From: Limnohabitans sp. Rim8
GTDB lineage: Bacteria > Pseudomonadota > Gammaproteobacteria > Burkholderiales > Burkholderiaceae_C
NCBI RefSeq assembly: GCF_945901735.1
Contig: NZ_CAMDLM010000002.1
Location: 124,001-188,000 of the forward strand
Length of the DNA: 64,000 bases
Direction of reading: 5' to 3'
In this document: positions 49,168 through 57,567 of the stretch, in pieces
Position numbering within the stretch: the first letter of the stretch is position 1
Layout of the letters: every line of letters begins with the position of its first letter
Position numbers and translations under genes: made by a program
Notes under the pieces: generated by a model
Told to the model about the DNA's origin: nothing
Database searches by the model: none
Seen by the model: the letters and a program-made list of their open reading frames with translations, nothing else

Positions 49168-49488
49168 TCAGTGTTGGCCTTCGGGCATATGAACTTCGAT
49201 CCCATCGAGCTCGGTGCTCATGATGATCTGGCAGGCCAATCGGGAGGACCCACTGCGCTCATTGGTGAATTCAAGAATATCGTTCTCATTTTTTTGCATG
49301 ACGGGCAGGCGCTCAGCCCAAGGTGCAGACACGAACACGTGGCAAGTGGCGCAAGCGCACTGGCCGCCACAATCACCATCGATGCCCGGCACGGCGTTGT
49401 CGGTGGCGGCGCGCATCAGGTTTTCGCCAATGTGGGCCTCAACGCTGCGGCGAGAACCGTCAAAGCTAATGAAATGGACTTGGGACAT
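49168..49488 (-). CDS. [2Fe-2S] ferredoxin (putidaredoxin type) for the P450
   Basis: 106 residues; cluster cysteines at 40, 46, 49 and 86 (DCGGQCACATCHVFV and LACQI), the C-x5-C-x2-C spacing of P450 ferredoxins. Between the SDR and the P450 gene, as in known CYP153 operons. Should carry electrons to the P450. Confidence 0.92.
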   Translation of the reverse strand: MSQVHFISFDGSRRSVEAHIGENLMRAATDNAVPGIDGDCGGQCACATCHVFVSAPWAERLPVMQKNENDILEFTNERSGSSRLACQIIMSTELDGIEVHMPEGQH

Positions 49489-49518
49489 GGAGAAAAAATC
49501 TTTCTGGAAAATCGGAAT

Positions 49519-50403
49519 TCAGGAATGAGCTGACTTGCGCATGGCTTCGATCTGCTCGCGTGACACGCCGAGTGCTTGACTCATGGGGCTTGTTGTTTGG
49601 GGATCCCAACTGTGGCGAGGGCCGATGGTGATCCCGCCGTCCACCGTGATGTGGGTGCCGGTGACGAAGCGCGCGGCATCACTGGCCAGGTACAGGGCTG
49701 CCTCGGCAATGTCCTGCGGATGACCTGCACGGCCAATCGGATTGGCGCTGCTGCTGTGCTCACTCACACGATGGGCCAGCTCTTGCGAGGCCTCTTGGTC
49801 CATGCCAAACAGACCGCCGAAGATCCGCGTGGCAATGAAGCCCGGCACCACAGCGTTGATGCGGATATTCAAGGCGCAGAGTTCGGCCGCTGCGACTTGG
49901 GTGTAATGCAGCACGCCCGCCTTGGCCACCGAATAGGCCAGTGGGGCGTAGCCAGCTTGTAGTGCAGATATGGACGATGTGTTGACGATGGCGCCTCCAC
50001 CGCGCTTGACCATGTGGGGTACGGCGTAGCTCGCTCCGGCTGCGACAGATCGCAGCAAAAGGTTTTGGGTGTCGTCCCAAGCTTGCGCATTGAAAGCTTG
50101 AACGCCACCCATGGTGCCTATGCGACCTGCGTTGCTGAACAGGATGTTCAGCCCACCAAAATGCTCGGCCGCACTGTCGATGGCGGCGCGCAATTCATTG
50201 AGCTGGGTCACGTCACAATGCGCAAAGTGCAGCTGGCCTGCGTATTGCCGTTGCAATTGTTCGCCCACATCGTCCTGTACATCTGCCGCCACCACTTGCG
50301 CGCCTTCGGACAAAAACAGCTCGGTTGTGGCCAAGCCGATGCCTGAGCAGGCGCCCGTGATCACGGCGACTTTGTTTTGGAGTCGTTTCATGGGTCGCTC
50401 CAT
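49519..50403 (-). CDS. Short-chain dehydrogenase/reductase
   Basis: About 294 residues. NAD-binding TGACSGIG, NAG motif FSNAG, catalytic Ser (NTSSISA) and YSVAK; PGFI and DGGIT follow. Likely oxidises a secondary alcohol to ketone. First ATG overlaps the alcohol dehydrogenase stop; a second ATG four codons later is possible. Part of the leftward tetR operon, with 30 bases before the ferredoxin gene. Confidence 0.88.
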   Translation of the reverse strand: MERPMKRLQNKVAVITGACSGIGLATTELFLSEGAQVVAADVQDDVGEQLQRQYAGQLHFAHCDVTQLNELRAAIDSAAEHFGGLNILFSNAGRIGTMGGVQAFNAQAWDDTQNLLLRSVAAGASYAVPHMVKRGGGAIVNTSSISALQAGYAPLAYSVAKAGVLHYTQVAAAELCALNIRINAVVPGFIATRIFGGLFGMDQEASQELAHRVSEHSSSANPIGRAGHPQDIAEAALYLASDAARFVTGTHITVDGGITIGPRHSWDPQTTSPMSQALGVSREQIEAMRKSAHS

Positions 50404-51485
50404 CAGTCGAAGACGATTATGTTTCGGGCGATGCCGCCGCGCTGCAGAGCAGAAAAGCCGTCGTTGATTTGCTCCAGCTTGAGTCGGTTCGAAACCAGCT
50501 GGTCGAGCTTCATCCGGCCCTGCATGTGAAATTCGACCAAGCGGGGAATGTCCAGGCGAAAGTGGTTGGAGCCCATCATCGTGCCTTGAATGCGGCGCTC
50601 GCGCAGAAAGTCAAAGCCGTGCAGCTCGATTTTGGTCCCCAGCGGGATCATGCCCACAATGGTGGACAAACCCCGAGGACGCAGCATGGCAAACGAAGCT
50701 TCGGTGGTGGGCTTGAGGCCAATACACTCGAATGCGTAGTGCACACCGCCCTGGGTCATCTCGATGATCTTGGCGACCATGTCTGGTTCTTTGGCATCCA
50801 TGCCATCGGTCGCACCGAAAACCTTGGCCAACGCCAGCTTGGCCGGATCGATGTCAATGGCAATGATGCGTGCAGCACCGGCCAGATGGGCCGCATGAAT
50901 GGTGGACAGGCCCACGCCACCGCAGCCAAGCACAGCCACCGTGGTGCCAGGCTCCAGTTGTGCACTGTGGACCACCGAGCCATAGCCTGTCAGAACCCCG
51001 CAACCCAGCAGTGCCGCTAAGTCTAAGGGCATGTCTGCGCGTATTTTGACCACAGCATTTTCGTGCACCAACATTTGCTCAGCAAAAGTTGAGAGGTTGA
51101 GGAATTGATTGAGATGTTCGCCCTTCCAGCGCAGGCGTTTGGCCACGCCGGGTGGCATCTTGACTGCGGTGTTGCTGCAGATGGTTTGGTGACCTGTCAC
51201 GCAATACTCACAATGTCCACAGAACACCGATAAGCAGGTGACCACATGGTCGCCGGGCTTGACGTGGGTGACATCTTCACCGACCGCTTCGACCACACCT
51301 GCGGCTTCATGACCCAGCACTGCAGGAACAGGTGTGGGGTATTTGCCTTCGATGAAATGCAAGTCACTGTGGCAAAGCCCGCTGACACGGGTACGCACCA
51401 GCACTTCGTTGCGCTTGGGTTTTTCGATCTCGATGCTCTCGATGGTCATGGGCTGACCTGGGCCATGAAAAACGGCGGCTTTCAT
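50403..51485 (-). CDS. Zinc-dependent alcohol dehydrogenase (MDR family)
   Basis: 360 residues. Catalytic zinc ligands in GLCHSDLHF and GHEAAGVVEAVG, structural zinc cysteines in CGHCEYCVTGHQTIC, Rossmann motif VLGCGGVGLSTI and DID. Oxidises the alcohol made by the P450 or sulfatase (inference). Its ribosome site AGAGGAG lies inside the last codons of tetR, so it is tightly tied to the regulator gene. Confidence 0.9.
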   Translation of the reverse strand: MKAAVFHGPGQPMTIESIEIEKPKRNEVLVRTRVSGLCHSDLHFIEGKYPTPVPAVLGHEAAGVVEAVGEDVTHVKPGDHVVTCLSVFCGHCEYCVTGHQTICSNTAVKMPPGVAKRLRWKGEHLNQFLNLSTFAEQMLVHENAVVKIRADMPLDLAALLGCGVLTGYGSVVHSAQLEPGTTVAVLGCGGVGLSTIHAAHLAGAARIIAIDIDPAKLALAKVFGATDGMDAKEPDMVAKIIEMTQGGVHYAFECIGLKPTTEASFAMLRPRGLSTIVGMIPLGTKIELHGFDFLRERRIQGTMMGSNHFRLDIPRLVEFHMQGRMKLDQLVSNRLKLEQINDGFSALQRGGIARNIIVFD

Positions 51486-51486
51486 G

Positions 51487-52269
51487 TCATTTTCTCCTCT
51501 GGATTGTGACTTTTTTCTTGGGGGATGCGATACGCAAGCGTGCCCTTTTTTGCTGCGGTATGACGTGTGTTGGTAGCTTGACCTTCATGCAGTGCATGAC
51601 CACTTTAAACAGCCAATGGCTGAGGTTGGGGTCATGCAAGGGTAAGTGGTTGACGGGATGCGTAATGCTGTTGACCAAATGTCCACTGATGATTTGCAAG
51701 CCGACGAGCAGTTGCTGGCGGGATTCTTCATGGTTTAGTTTTCTTGATTTACTGAGGATCAAATCAATGTAGTGGGCATGCAGCATCAACCCGTTATCCC
51801 GAACGGGTTGCCAGTCATCGCTGTCACTGATGCTGTATTGCACGGCGGCGCGAATAATGCTTTCGTACTGTCGATTGGTCTCCACGTAATGTTCTACGCA
51901 ATGGCGCACCGTTTGAATCAACGTGAGCTCCTTGACACTTTCTTGGGTGAGATTGGCGAGCAGGTCTTCTTGCAAGGATTCGCTGATGCTTTCAATGAGG
52001 AATTTGAAAAAAGCCTCTTTGTTGCGAAATCTCAGATAGAAGGAACCCACAGAGCATCCTGCTTGGGCAGAAATTTGCGCAATGGAAATATCATCAAAAA
52101 TCCCGTCGCGCAACAAATCAAGACCTGATTGCAGCAGTTTTTCGTGGGTTTGCTCGGACCTATGTTGCTTAGCCGGAAAGGCCTTGACGACAGCCTCGGT
52201 GTTTTTTTTTCCGATGTTAGACGTCTGCTTTCTGGACGTTACAGCGGCAGTAAATGGGAGGGTGGACAA
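51487..52269 (-). CDS. TetR-family regulator of the catabolic operon
   Basis: About 260 residues. After a 38-residue basic leader, the TetR helix-turn-helix is KLLQSGLDLLRDGIFDDISIAQISAQAGCSVGSFYLRFRNKEAFF, then a helical ligand domain and a basic end (KKKVTIQRRK). The only start I find is a TTG (52267-52269); a stop lies just upstream in frame and no ATG follows before the DNA-binding domain, so weak translation is likely. It heads the leftward operon and faces the sulfatase gene. Confidence 0.82.
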   Translation of the reverse strand: MSTLPFTAAVTSRKQTSNIGKKNTEAVVKAFPAKQHRSEQTHEKLLQSGLDLLRDGIFDDISIAQISAQAGCSVGSFYLRFRNKEAFFKFLIESISESLQEDLLANLTQESVKELTLIQTVRHCVEHYVETNRQYESIIRAAVQYSISDSDDWQPVRDNGLMLHAHYIDLILSKSRKLNHEESRQQLLVGLQIISGHLVNSITHPVNHLPLHDPNLSHWLFKVVMHCMKVKLPTHVIPQQKRARLRIASPKKKVTIQRRK

Positions 52270-52396
52270 ATGCGGCTTTCAAAACCAAAATAAAGAACAT
52301 GAATTCTGGTTCACAATAATTCCGCCGGGCAGCACTTGTCAAGCGTCAGATTTAAGAACCAAGGGAAAACCATGTGTTTGATTTCAATCGGCTCGC

Positions 52397-52410
52397 AGAT
52401 CATGTGATCT
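52397..52410. promoter_or_regulatory. Palindrome in the tetR/sulfatase divergent region
   Basis: AGATCA-TG-TGATCT, perfect 6-base arms, lies 85 bases upstream of the sulfatase ATG in the 225-base gap between the divergent genes. It is a candidate TetR operator; nothing else in the gap is a clear promoter. Confidence 0.4.
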
Positions 52411-52494
52411 CAAAGGGTTCGCAAAGCGCCTTTTCGTATCCATTTTTAACGACCAAACTTCGTCATCTAGCTCAACTTGTTGTCTCTCCCACTT

Positions 52495-54468
52495 ATGACC
52501 TCTGACGTACCTGCTCCCAAGCCTGAAGAAAACCCGGCGGCAGAAATGCCTCAACCGGCCTCGATGCACACGCGCGCCTGCCAAGCCGCCCAGCGTCTGC
52601 ATCTACCCTTGCACGACGACCGTGCGTTTGACGATGCGCGACGGGGTCTGGTGGCACCCTTGCCAGCGGAAGGCGTGATGCGCCCGAACGGGCGCCCGGT
52701 CTGGAACTTGCAGGCCTACGGTTTCCTGGCCGATGCTCAGGCGCCCGACAGCGTGCACCCCGGTCTTTGGCGGCATGCCCGCCTCAACATGGTCACGGGT
52801 TTGTTCAAGGTCTGTGAGCGCGTTTACCAGGTGCGCGGCATGGATCTGGCCAATATGACCATTCTGGAAGGCGATACGGGTTTGATCGTCATCGATCCAC
52901 TCACGTCTACGCAGGTGGCCGCTGCGGCGCTGGCGCTGTACCACCAGCATCGGCCACAGCGGCCTGTGGTCGCGGTGTTTTACACGCACAGCCATGTCGA
53001 CCATTTTGGCGGCGTGCGTGGCGTCATTGACGAAGCCGATGTGCTGGCCGGTCGTGTGCAGGTGATTGCCCCTGTGGGTTTCATGGATGACGCCATCAGC
53101 GAAACCGTGATGGCTGGTAACGCCATGACACGGCGTGCCCTGTTCCAGTACGGTGCCTTGCTGCCACGCGGCGAGCGCGGTCAGGTGGATGCGGGACTGG
53201 GCAAGGCGGTGTCAGCCGGTACCGTCACGTTGATTGCGCCCAATCGGCTGATCACCCAAGCAGTGGAGCGCTTCGAGGTGGATGGCATCGAATGTGTCTT
53301 CGAGCTGACACCGGGGGCTGAAGCACCCGCCGAGATGATCATCCACCACCCGGGCCTGCGCGTGCTCAATATGGCCGAGATTACCAGCCACAACTTTCAC
53401 AATCTGCTGCCCCTGCGCGGTGCCCAAGTGCGCGACGCCCGTGCCTGGGCGGGCTATTTGGCGGGTGCTCGCCAACGTTATGCTGCTCACAGCGACGTGC
53501 TGATCGCTCAGCACCACTGGCCGGTCTGGGGCAGTCAGTCCATGAGTGAGTACCTGTTGCGCCAGCACGATCTTTACAAGTTCGTGCATGACCAGACATT
53601 GCGGTTGATGAACCACGGGCACACCGGTGGCGACATCGCCGAAGCCATTCGCTTGCCAGAGGTACTCCAGCAGGATTGGTCGACACACAGCTTTTATGGT
53701 CACCTCAAGCACAACGTGAAGGCTGTGTACCAGCGCTACTTGGGTGCCTACGAAGGCCATCCGGCTTTTCTGGACCCCTTGCCGCGTGAAGAACAGGCCC
53801 GCAAGACCATTGATTACATGGGCGGCGTGGACGCAGTGCTGAACAAGGCCCGCATCGACCTGGCTGCGGGTGAATACCGTTGGGTGGCCGATATCTGTGC
53901 CCGTATTGTGTGGATGAATCCAGCATGCACCGAAGCGCGGCATTTGTGCGCCCAAGCCATGGAGCAACTGGGCTATCAGACCGAGTCATCAACCTGGCGC
54001 AACGCTTACTTGCAAGGCGCCCGGGAGCTGCGCCAAGGGCCGCCGCGCATGGCATCGGGTATGGCGGCCAGCCGCGACATGATCCGTGCGCTGCCCCTGT
54101 CGCATTATTTTGATTATTTGGCCATGCGCCTGAACGGACCTCGCGCAGCTCAGCACCGCCTGGTGATGCACTGGCTTTTTAGCGAACCAGACGCCAGTCA
54201 TGTGTTGACACTGTCGAATGGTGTGTTGCGTCATTGCAGCGAAGAACCTGTCGGCGAGGTGGATATTCAGTTGCGCCTGAGCCGCGCCACGCTCGATGAC
54301 ATTTCACTCGAGCAGCTGAGTTTTTCGCAAGCGCTGGACAGCGGACTAATTCAGCTACAAGGCCCTCGGTCTGCATTTGAGGCGTTCCTGTCTCTGCTCG
54401 ATACATTTGACCGAGGCTTTGCAGTGCTAGAGCCTTTGCCACCGATCAGCAGTTTTTCTGGCACCTGA
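52495..54468 (+). CDS. Alkyl sulfatase family (BDS1/SdsA-like) metallo-beta-lactamase-fold hydrolase
   Basis: 657 residues. MBL domain with the zinc motif THSHVDHFGG (His165, His167, Asp169, His170) and later HNFHNLLPLRG and AQHHWPVWG; an alkyl-sulfatase dimerisation domain (about 385-520), and a C-terminal SCP2-like domain (about 530-650). These enzymes split alkyl sulfate esters into alcohol and sulfate. ATG at 52495 is used rather than a TTG at 52477. Unlike secreted SdsA it shows no signal peptide, so it should act in the cytoplasm. It converges on the acyl-CoA synthetase with 18 bases between stops. Confidence 0.85.
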   Translation: MTSDVPAPKPEENPAAEMPQPASMHTRACQAAQRLHLPLHDDRAFDDARRGLVAPLPAEGVMRPNGRPVWNLQAYGFLADAQAPDSVHPGLWRHARLNMVTGLFKVCERVYQVRGMDLANMTILEGDTGLIVIDPLTSTQVAAAALALYHQHRPQRPVVAVFYTHSHVDHFGGVRGVIDEADVLAGRVQVIAPVGFMDDAISETVMAGNAMTRRALFQYGALLPRGERGQVDAGLGKAVSAGTVTLIAPNRLITQAVERFEVDGIECVFELTPGAEAPAEMIIHHPGLRVLNMAEITSHNFHNLLPLRGAQVRDARAWAGYLAGARQRYAAHSDVLIAQHHWPVWGSQSMSEYLLRQHDLYKFVHDQTLRLMNHGHTGGDIAEAIRLPEVLQQDWSTHSFYGHLKHNVKAVYQRYLGAYEGHPAFLDPLPREEQARKTIDYMGGVDAVLNKARIDLAAGEYRWVADICARIVWMNPACTEARHLCAQAMEQLGYQTESSTWRNAYLQGARELRQGPPRMASGMAASRDMIRALPLSHYFDYLAMRLNGPRAAQHRLVMHWLFSEPDASHVLTLSNGVLRHCSEEPVGEVDIQLRLSRATLDDISLEQLSFSQALDSGLIQLQGPRSAFEAFLSLLDTFDRGFAVLEPLPPISSFSGT

Positions 54469-54486
54469 GTGGGCCTATTCGGTTTG

Positions 54487-56235
54487 TCAGGCCCAGAGGA
54501 CCTGACCCGGTTGGGCGTACCACCCGTCCAGACCTTGCCGGATGCTGGCCTCGATGGCGCTGCGCTTGATCTTCAATGTGGCTGTCAGTCGCCCGTTGTC
54601 TATGGTCCATGGCTCGTTCATCACCACCATCATGCGCAGCTGTTCGTGATCGTTTAACGTGGCATTGGTCTCTTCCAGCAGCCTTGCCAGCTCGAGTTCA
54701 ATCTGTTCCCGTAAGGCTGGATCTTGCCGATGAGCCTGGTGCTGCTCCGAAAGCTGAACCAGGGCGCAGGCAGCGCTCTGACCGGTGCCGCACACCACAC
54801 TGAGTTCGATCATCGGGTGGTTGTTCAATCGGCTCTCGATGGGTGCAGGGGCCACATATTTTCCCTTGGCCGTCTTGAACAGCTCCTTGATCCGCCCTGT
54901 GAGTTTGAGCATGCCGTTGGACTCGAAATGTCCGCAATCTCCTGTTCGGAAATAGCCGTCATCGGTGAAAGCCTCGGCCGTCAGGTCAGGCCGCTTGTAG
55001 TAACCCACCATGCAGCCAGGGGACTTGACCAAAATTTCACCTTCGGGCGATAACCGCGATTGAACGCCCGGAAGTGCGCGCCCGACATAGCCCGGTTGGT
55101 TGTACTGCGGCAATGAGCCATGTGAATACGCAAAGTCTTCGGTCATCGCGTAGCCTTCCATCAGGTCCAACCCCAGCTTGCGGTACCAGGCAATCAGCTC
55201 GGCCGAGATGGGCGCCGAGCCGCTGCCGGCCGACACCACGGCGTCCAGACCGAGCGATGCCAACACCTGCTTGGCGACCACCTGACCTTTGACTGGGTCG
55301 GCTAGCGCTGCGTCAAGCTTTTTTGCCGGAATTTTTGCGAACACACCATGTTGGAACTTGAGCCACAACCTGGGCACTGAAATGAAGGAGTTGGGCCGTG
55401 CGCGCTTGAGGTCGTCCACAAAAGTGGCCAGCGATTCGGAAAAGAAGACCTGCACATTGCCCGCCACCAGCGACCAGCAGGCGATCTTTGAGCGCTCGAA
55501 TATGTGGGACAGCGGCAAGTAAGACAAGACCCGGTGTTGTGACGGGTGGCCTGTGCGCTCGTTGATCAACACCATCGTGCGTTCGGAGGCATCGCTGATG
55601 CCGCCAAAGCTGTGCATGACCCCCTTGGGTTCGCCAGTCGAACCAGATGTGTACGCCAGCAGTGCCAGATCCTGCGAATCGCGCGTGATGCGCCCGTTCA
55701 AGGCTTCGGTGCTGGCCACGATGTCTTCCCAGCAGGGTAGGTTGGGCTGTTGTGCGAGGGCATCTGACAGGGGTAATGCAATGCATGGCAGACCCTCGGG
55801 GACGCCAGTTCGCTGCCTGGCCCAGTTGTCGAGTTTGCCCACAAAAAGCAGGCGCGTCTCGCTGTGCTCCAGGACGAAGCGAAGGTTGTCGGTCGACTCG
55901 GTTGGGAACAAGGCCACCGTTGTGCCACCGGCCAACCAGATTGCCAGCTCGGCCATGATGAAATGGGCACAGTTCTTCGTGATCAGACCGATTCTGGCGC
56001 CCGGCTCGAACCCTTGCGACTGCAAGTGCCGCGCCATGCGGCGTGCCTCAACGAGTGTTTCGCGCCAGGTGTAATCACGCACTTGCCCCTGACCCAAAGG
56101 CTGGGTCAGGTAGACCTGGTCAGCCCGCTGAACTTCGTGGTCCTGAACATGGTCAAGGATCAGACGGTATGTGGAAGCTGCAGGATCAAGGTGGGTGGTC
56201 ATCAGTGACGGCGGGTTGGAAGATGTCAGGTTCAT
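54487..56235 (-). CDS. AMP-forming long-chain acyl-CoA synthetase
   Basis: 582 residues. ATP loop YTSGSTGEPKGVMHSF, motif YAMTEDFAYSHG, GYFRTGDCGHF, GRIKELFKTAKGKYVAPAPIE. The last motif and the length fit long-chain (bubblegum/FadD15-like) synthetases. It activates a fatty acid or similar acid to its CoA ester. Downstream of two DUF1254 genes, 29 bases from the nearer one. Confidence 0.88.
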   Translation of the reverse strand: MNLTSSNPPSLMTTHLDPAASTYRLILDHVQDHEVQRADQVYLTQPLGQGQVRDYTWRETLVEARRMARHLQSQGFEPGARIGLITKNCAHFIMAELAIWLAGGTTVALFPTESTDNLRFVLEHSETRLLFVGKLDNWARQRTGVPEGLPCIALPLSDALAQQPNLPCWEDIVASTEALNGRITRDSQDLALLAYTSGSTGEPKGVMHSFGGISDASERTMVLINERTGHPSQHRVLSYLPLSHIFERSKIACWSLVAGNVQVFFSESLATFVDDLKRARPNSFISVPRLWLKFQHGVFAKIPAKKLDAALADPVKGQVVAKQVLASLGLDAVVSAGSGSAPISAELIAWYRKLGLDLMEGYAMTEDFAYSHGSLPQYNQPGYVGRALPGVQSRLSPEGEILVKSPGCMVGYYKRPDLTAEAFTDDGYFRTGDCGHFESNGMLKLTGRIKELFKTAKGKYVAPAPIESRLNNHPMIELSVVCGTGQSAACALVQLSEQHQAHRQDPALREQIELELARLLEETNATLNDHEQLRMMVVMNEPWTIDNGRLTATLKIKRSAIEASIRQGLDGWYAQPGQVLWA

Positions 56236-56264
56236 GGCGCAGGCATTCCGGTCAGGCCTGATCC

Positions 56265-57563
56265 TCAGGCGCTGTCATTGACCAACTCGATCAGTGGGTA
56301 GTTGTAAAGACCACTCTGATGAACTTCGTGGGGCAGGTACAGGCGCAGGGCAACGTAAAAAGTATCAGCCGGCGCGGGCAACCAGTTGCTGGTCTGTGGG
56401 GGTGGCGTATGGCCTAGCCAGATCGTCAAACCCCCATCGGGGTCGGTGCATAACCCGGCCGTGCGGTCCCCAATGGCGTAGCGCTGCAGCGGGTTGTCCA
56501 CGAACAGATAATCGCTTTTGCGGTAAAGGCTCAGCGACCAGAAGGCATCGACCTGAGGCAAACCCCCTGGCGCGAAACGCAGGCGGTAACGGTGGCGTCC
56601 GTCCAGTGGGTGGCCCTGACTGTCGCGGTGCGCCATCTGGTAGATGACTTCCTGTGTACCCAGTAGACCAATGTAGCAACGGGCCACGCGCGCTCGGGTG
56701 AACCAGTCGCGGCCATAGTGGTCAGTGACTTCGACCGAGGCATTCCAACCCCCCACTAAATCGGAAGAAGCGGGCGCATCCAGTTCGCTCAGAATCTCGG
56801 ACAAGGTTTGTTGCAACAAGGGCAAGTCGGCCTGTGATTTGTCCAGCCCCGCTCCGATGCCCAAAGCTGCGAAGCGCGCAAGGTCGGCCGTTTCATCAGC
56901 GGGTGGTGGGTTGATGGACAGCTGTCGATTGACCACCTCTAAGAAGGTGGCGGCGTCGCCCAGCTTGTCTTGCCCATTCAGGCTGCATGTCACCCTAAGG
57001 GCCGCGGGCTCTCCAGCCAGAGTGGTCAAGCGAAAGGCGTCCTGAAGTGCGTGAACCGGGGTCAGGTCCTCGTGGGGCATGGCCAGGATGCGCCCGATCA
57101 GCCACACCGTTGGGGTGGCGCAGGCAATGGGCAAAGTCCCGGCAGGCGCAGTGCCTTGCCAATCGGGGCCGTGCAAGAAAAACCTGTGTGCGGCATTTCC
57201 GTTCGATCGCGTGCCCAGGTGCGCAAAAGGGTTGGTGTAGGAGTCCAACAGGCCCAGCACATAGTAGCGCTCGCCAGTGTCCGGGGTGTGCAACAACAAA
57301 GGCCCGTTCGACAGATCGATCCAGGTACTGGTGTAGAGGGTGTCGGCGTTGGGTGTGACCACGCGGCGGTCTTTGGCATTGAGCAGTTGGCGCGTGTGTG
57401 AAAACACATTGGCCCAGCGGCGAGTCGATTCGGGACCACCTTGGGGGTCGGCAAACTGCCCCTGCGAGTTTTTGCGTGGACTGCTGGCTGCTTGCATGCG
57501 CGCTGTTTCATACAAGGGCAGCGAATAAACAATGGCCTCTCGGGCCAGATCGTTTCGATTCAT
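56265..57563 (-). CDS. DUF1254/DUF1214 domain protein (first of a tandem pair)
   Basis: 432 residues. The N-terminal half (REAIVYSLPLYETARMQ, ...VVTPNADTLYTSTWIDLS) is DUF1254; the C-terminal half (FWSLSLYRKSDYLFVDNPLQRYAIGDRT, then NWLPAPADTFYVALRLY) is DUF1214. No signal peptide, whereas many members have one. Start at 57563 is MNRNDLAREA, four bases after the neighbouring paralogue stop. Function is unknown in general; setting suggests a role in acid/alcohol catabolism. Confidence 0.85.
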   Translation of the reverse strand: MNRNDLAREAIVYSLPLYETARMQAASSPRKNSQGQFADPQGGPESTRRWANVFSHTRQLLNAKDRRVVTPNADTLYTSTWIDLSNGPLLLHTPDTGERYYVLGLLDSYTNPFAHLGTRSNGNAAHRFFLHGPDWQGTAPAGTLPIACATPTVWLIGRILAMPHEDLTPVHALQDAFRLTTLAGEPAALRVTCSLNGQDKLGDAATFLEVVNRQLSINPPPADETADLARFAALGIGAGLDKSQADLPLLQQTLSEILSELDAPASSDLVGGWNASVEVTDHYGRDWFTRARVARCYIGLLGTQEVIYQMAHRDSQGHPLDGRHRYRLRFAPGGLPQVDAFWSLSLYRKSDYLFVDNPLQRYAIGDRTAGLCTDPDGGLTIWLGHTPPPQTSNWLPAPADTFYVALRLYLPHEVHQSGLYNYPLIELVNDSA

Positions 57564-57567
57564 GGGT

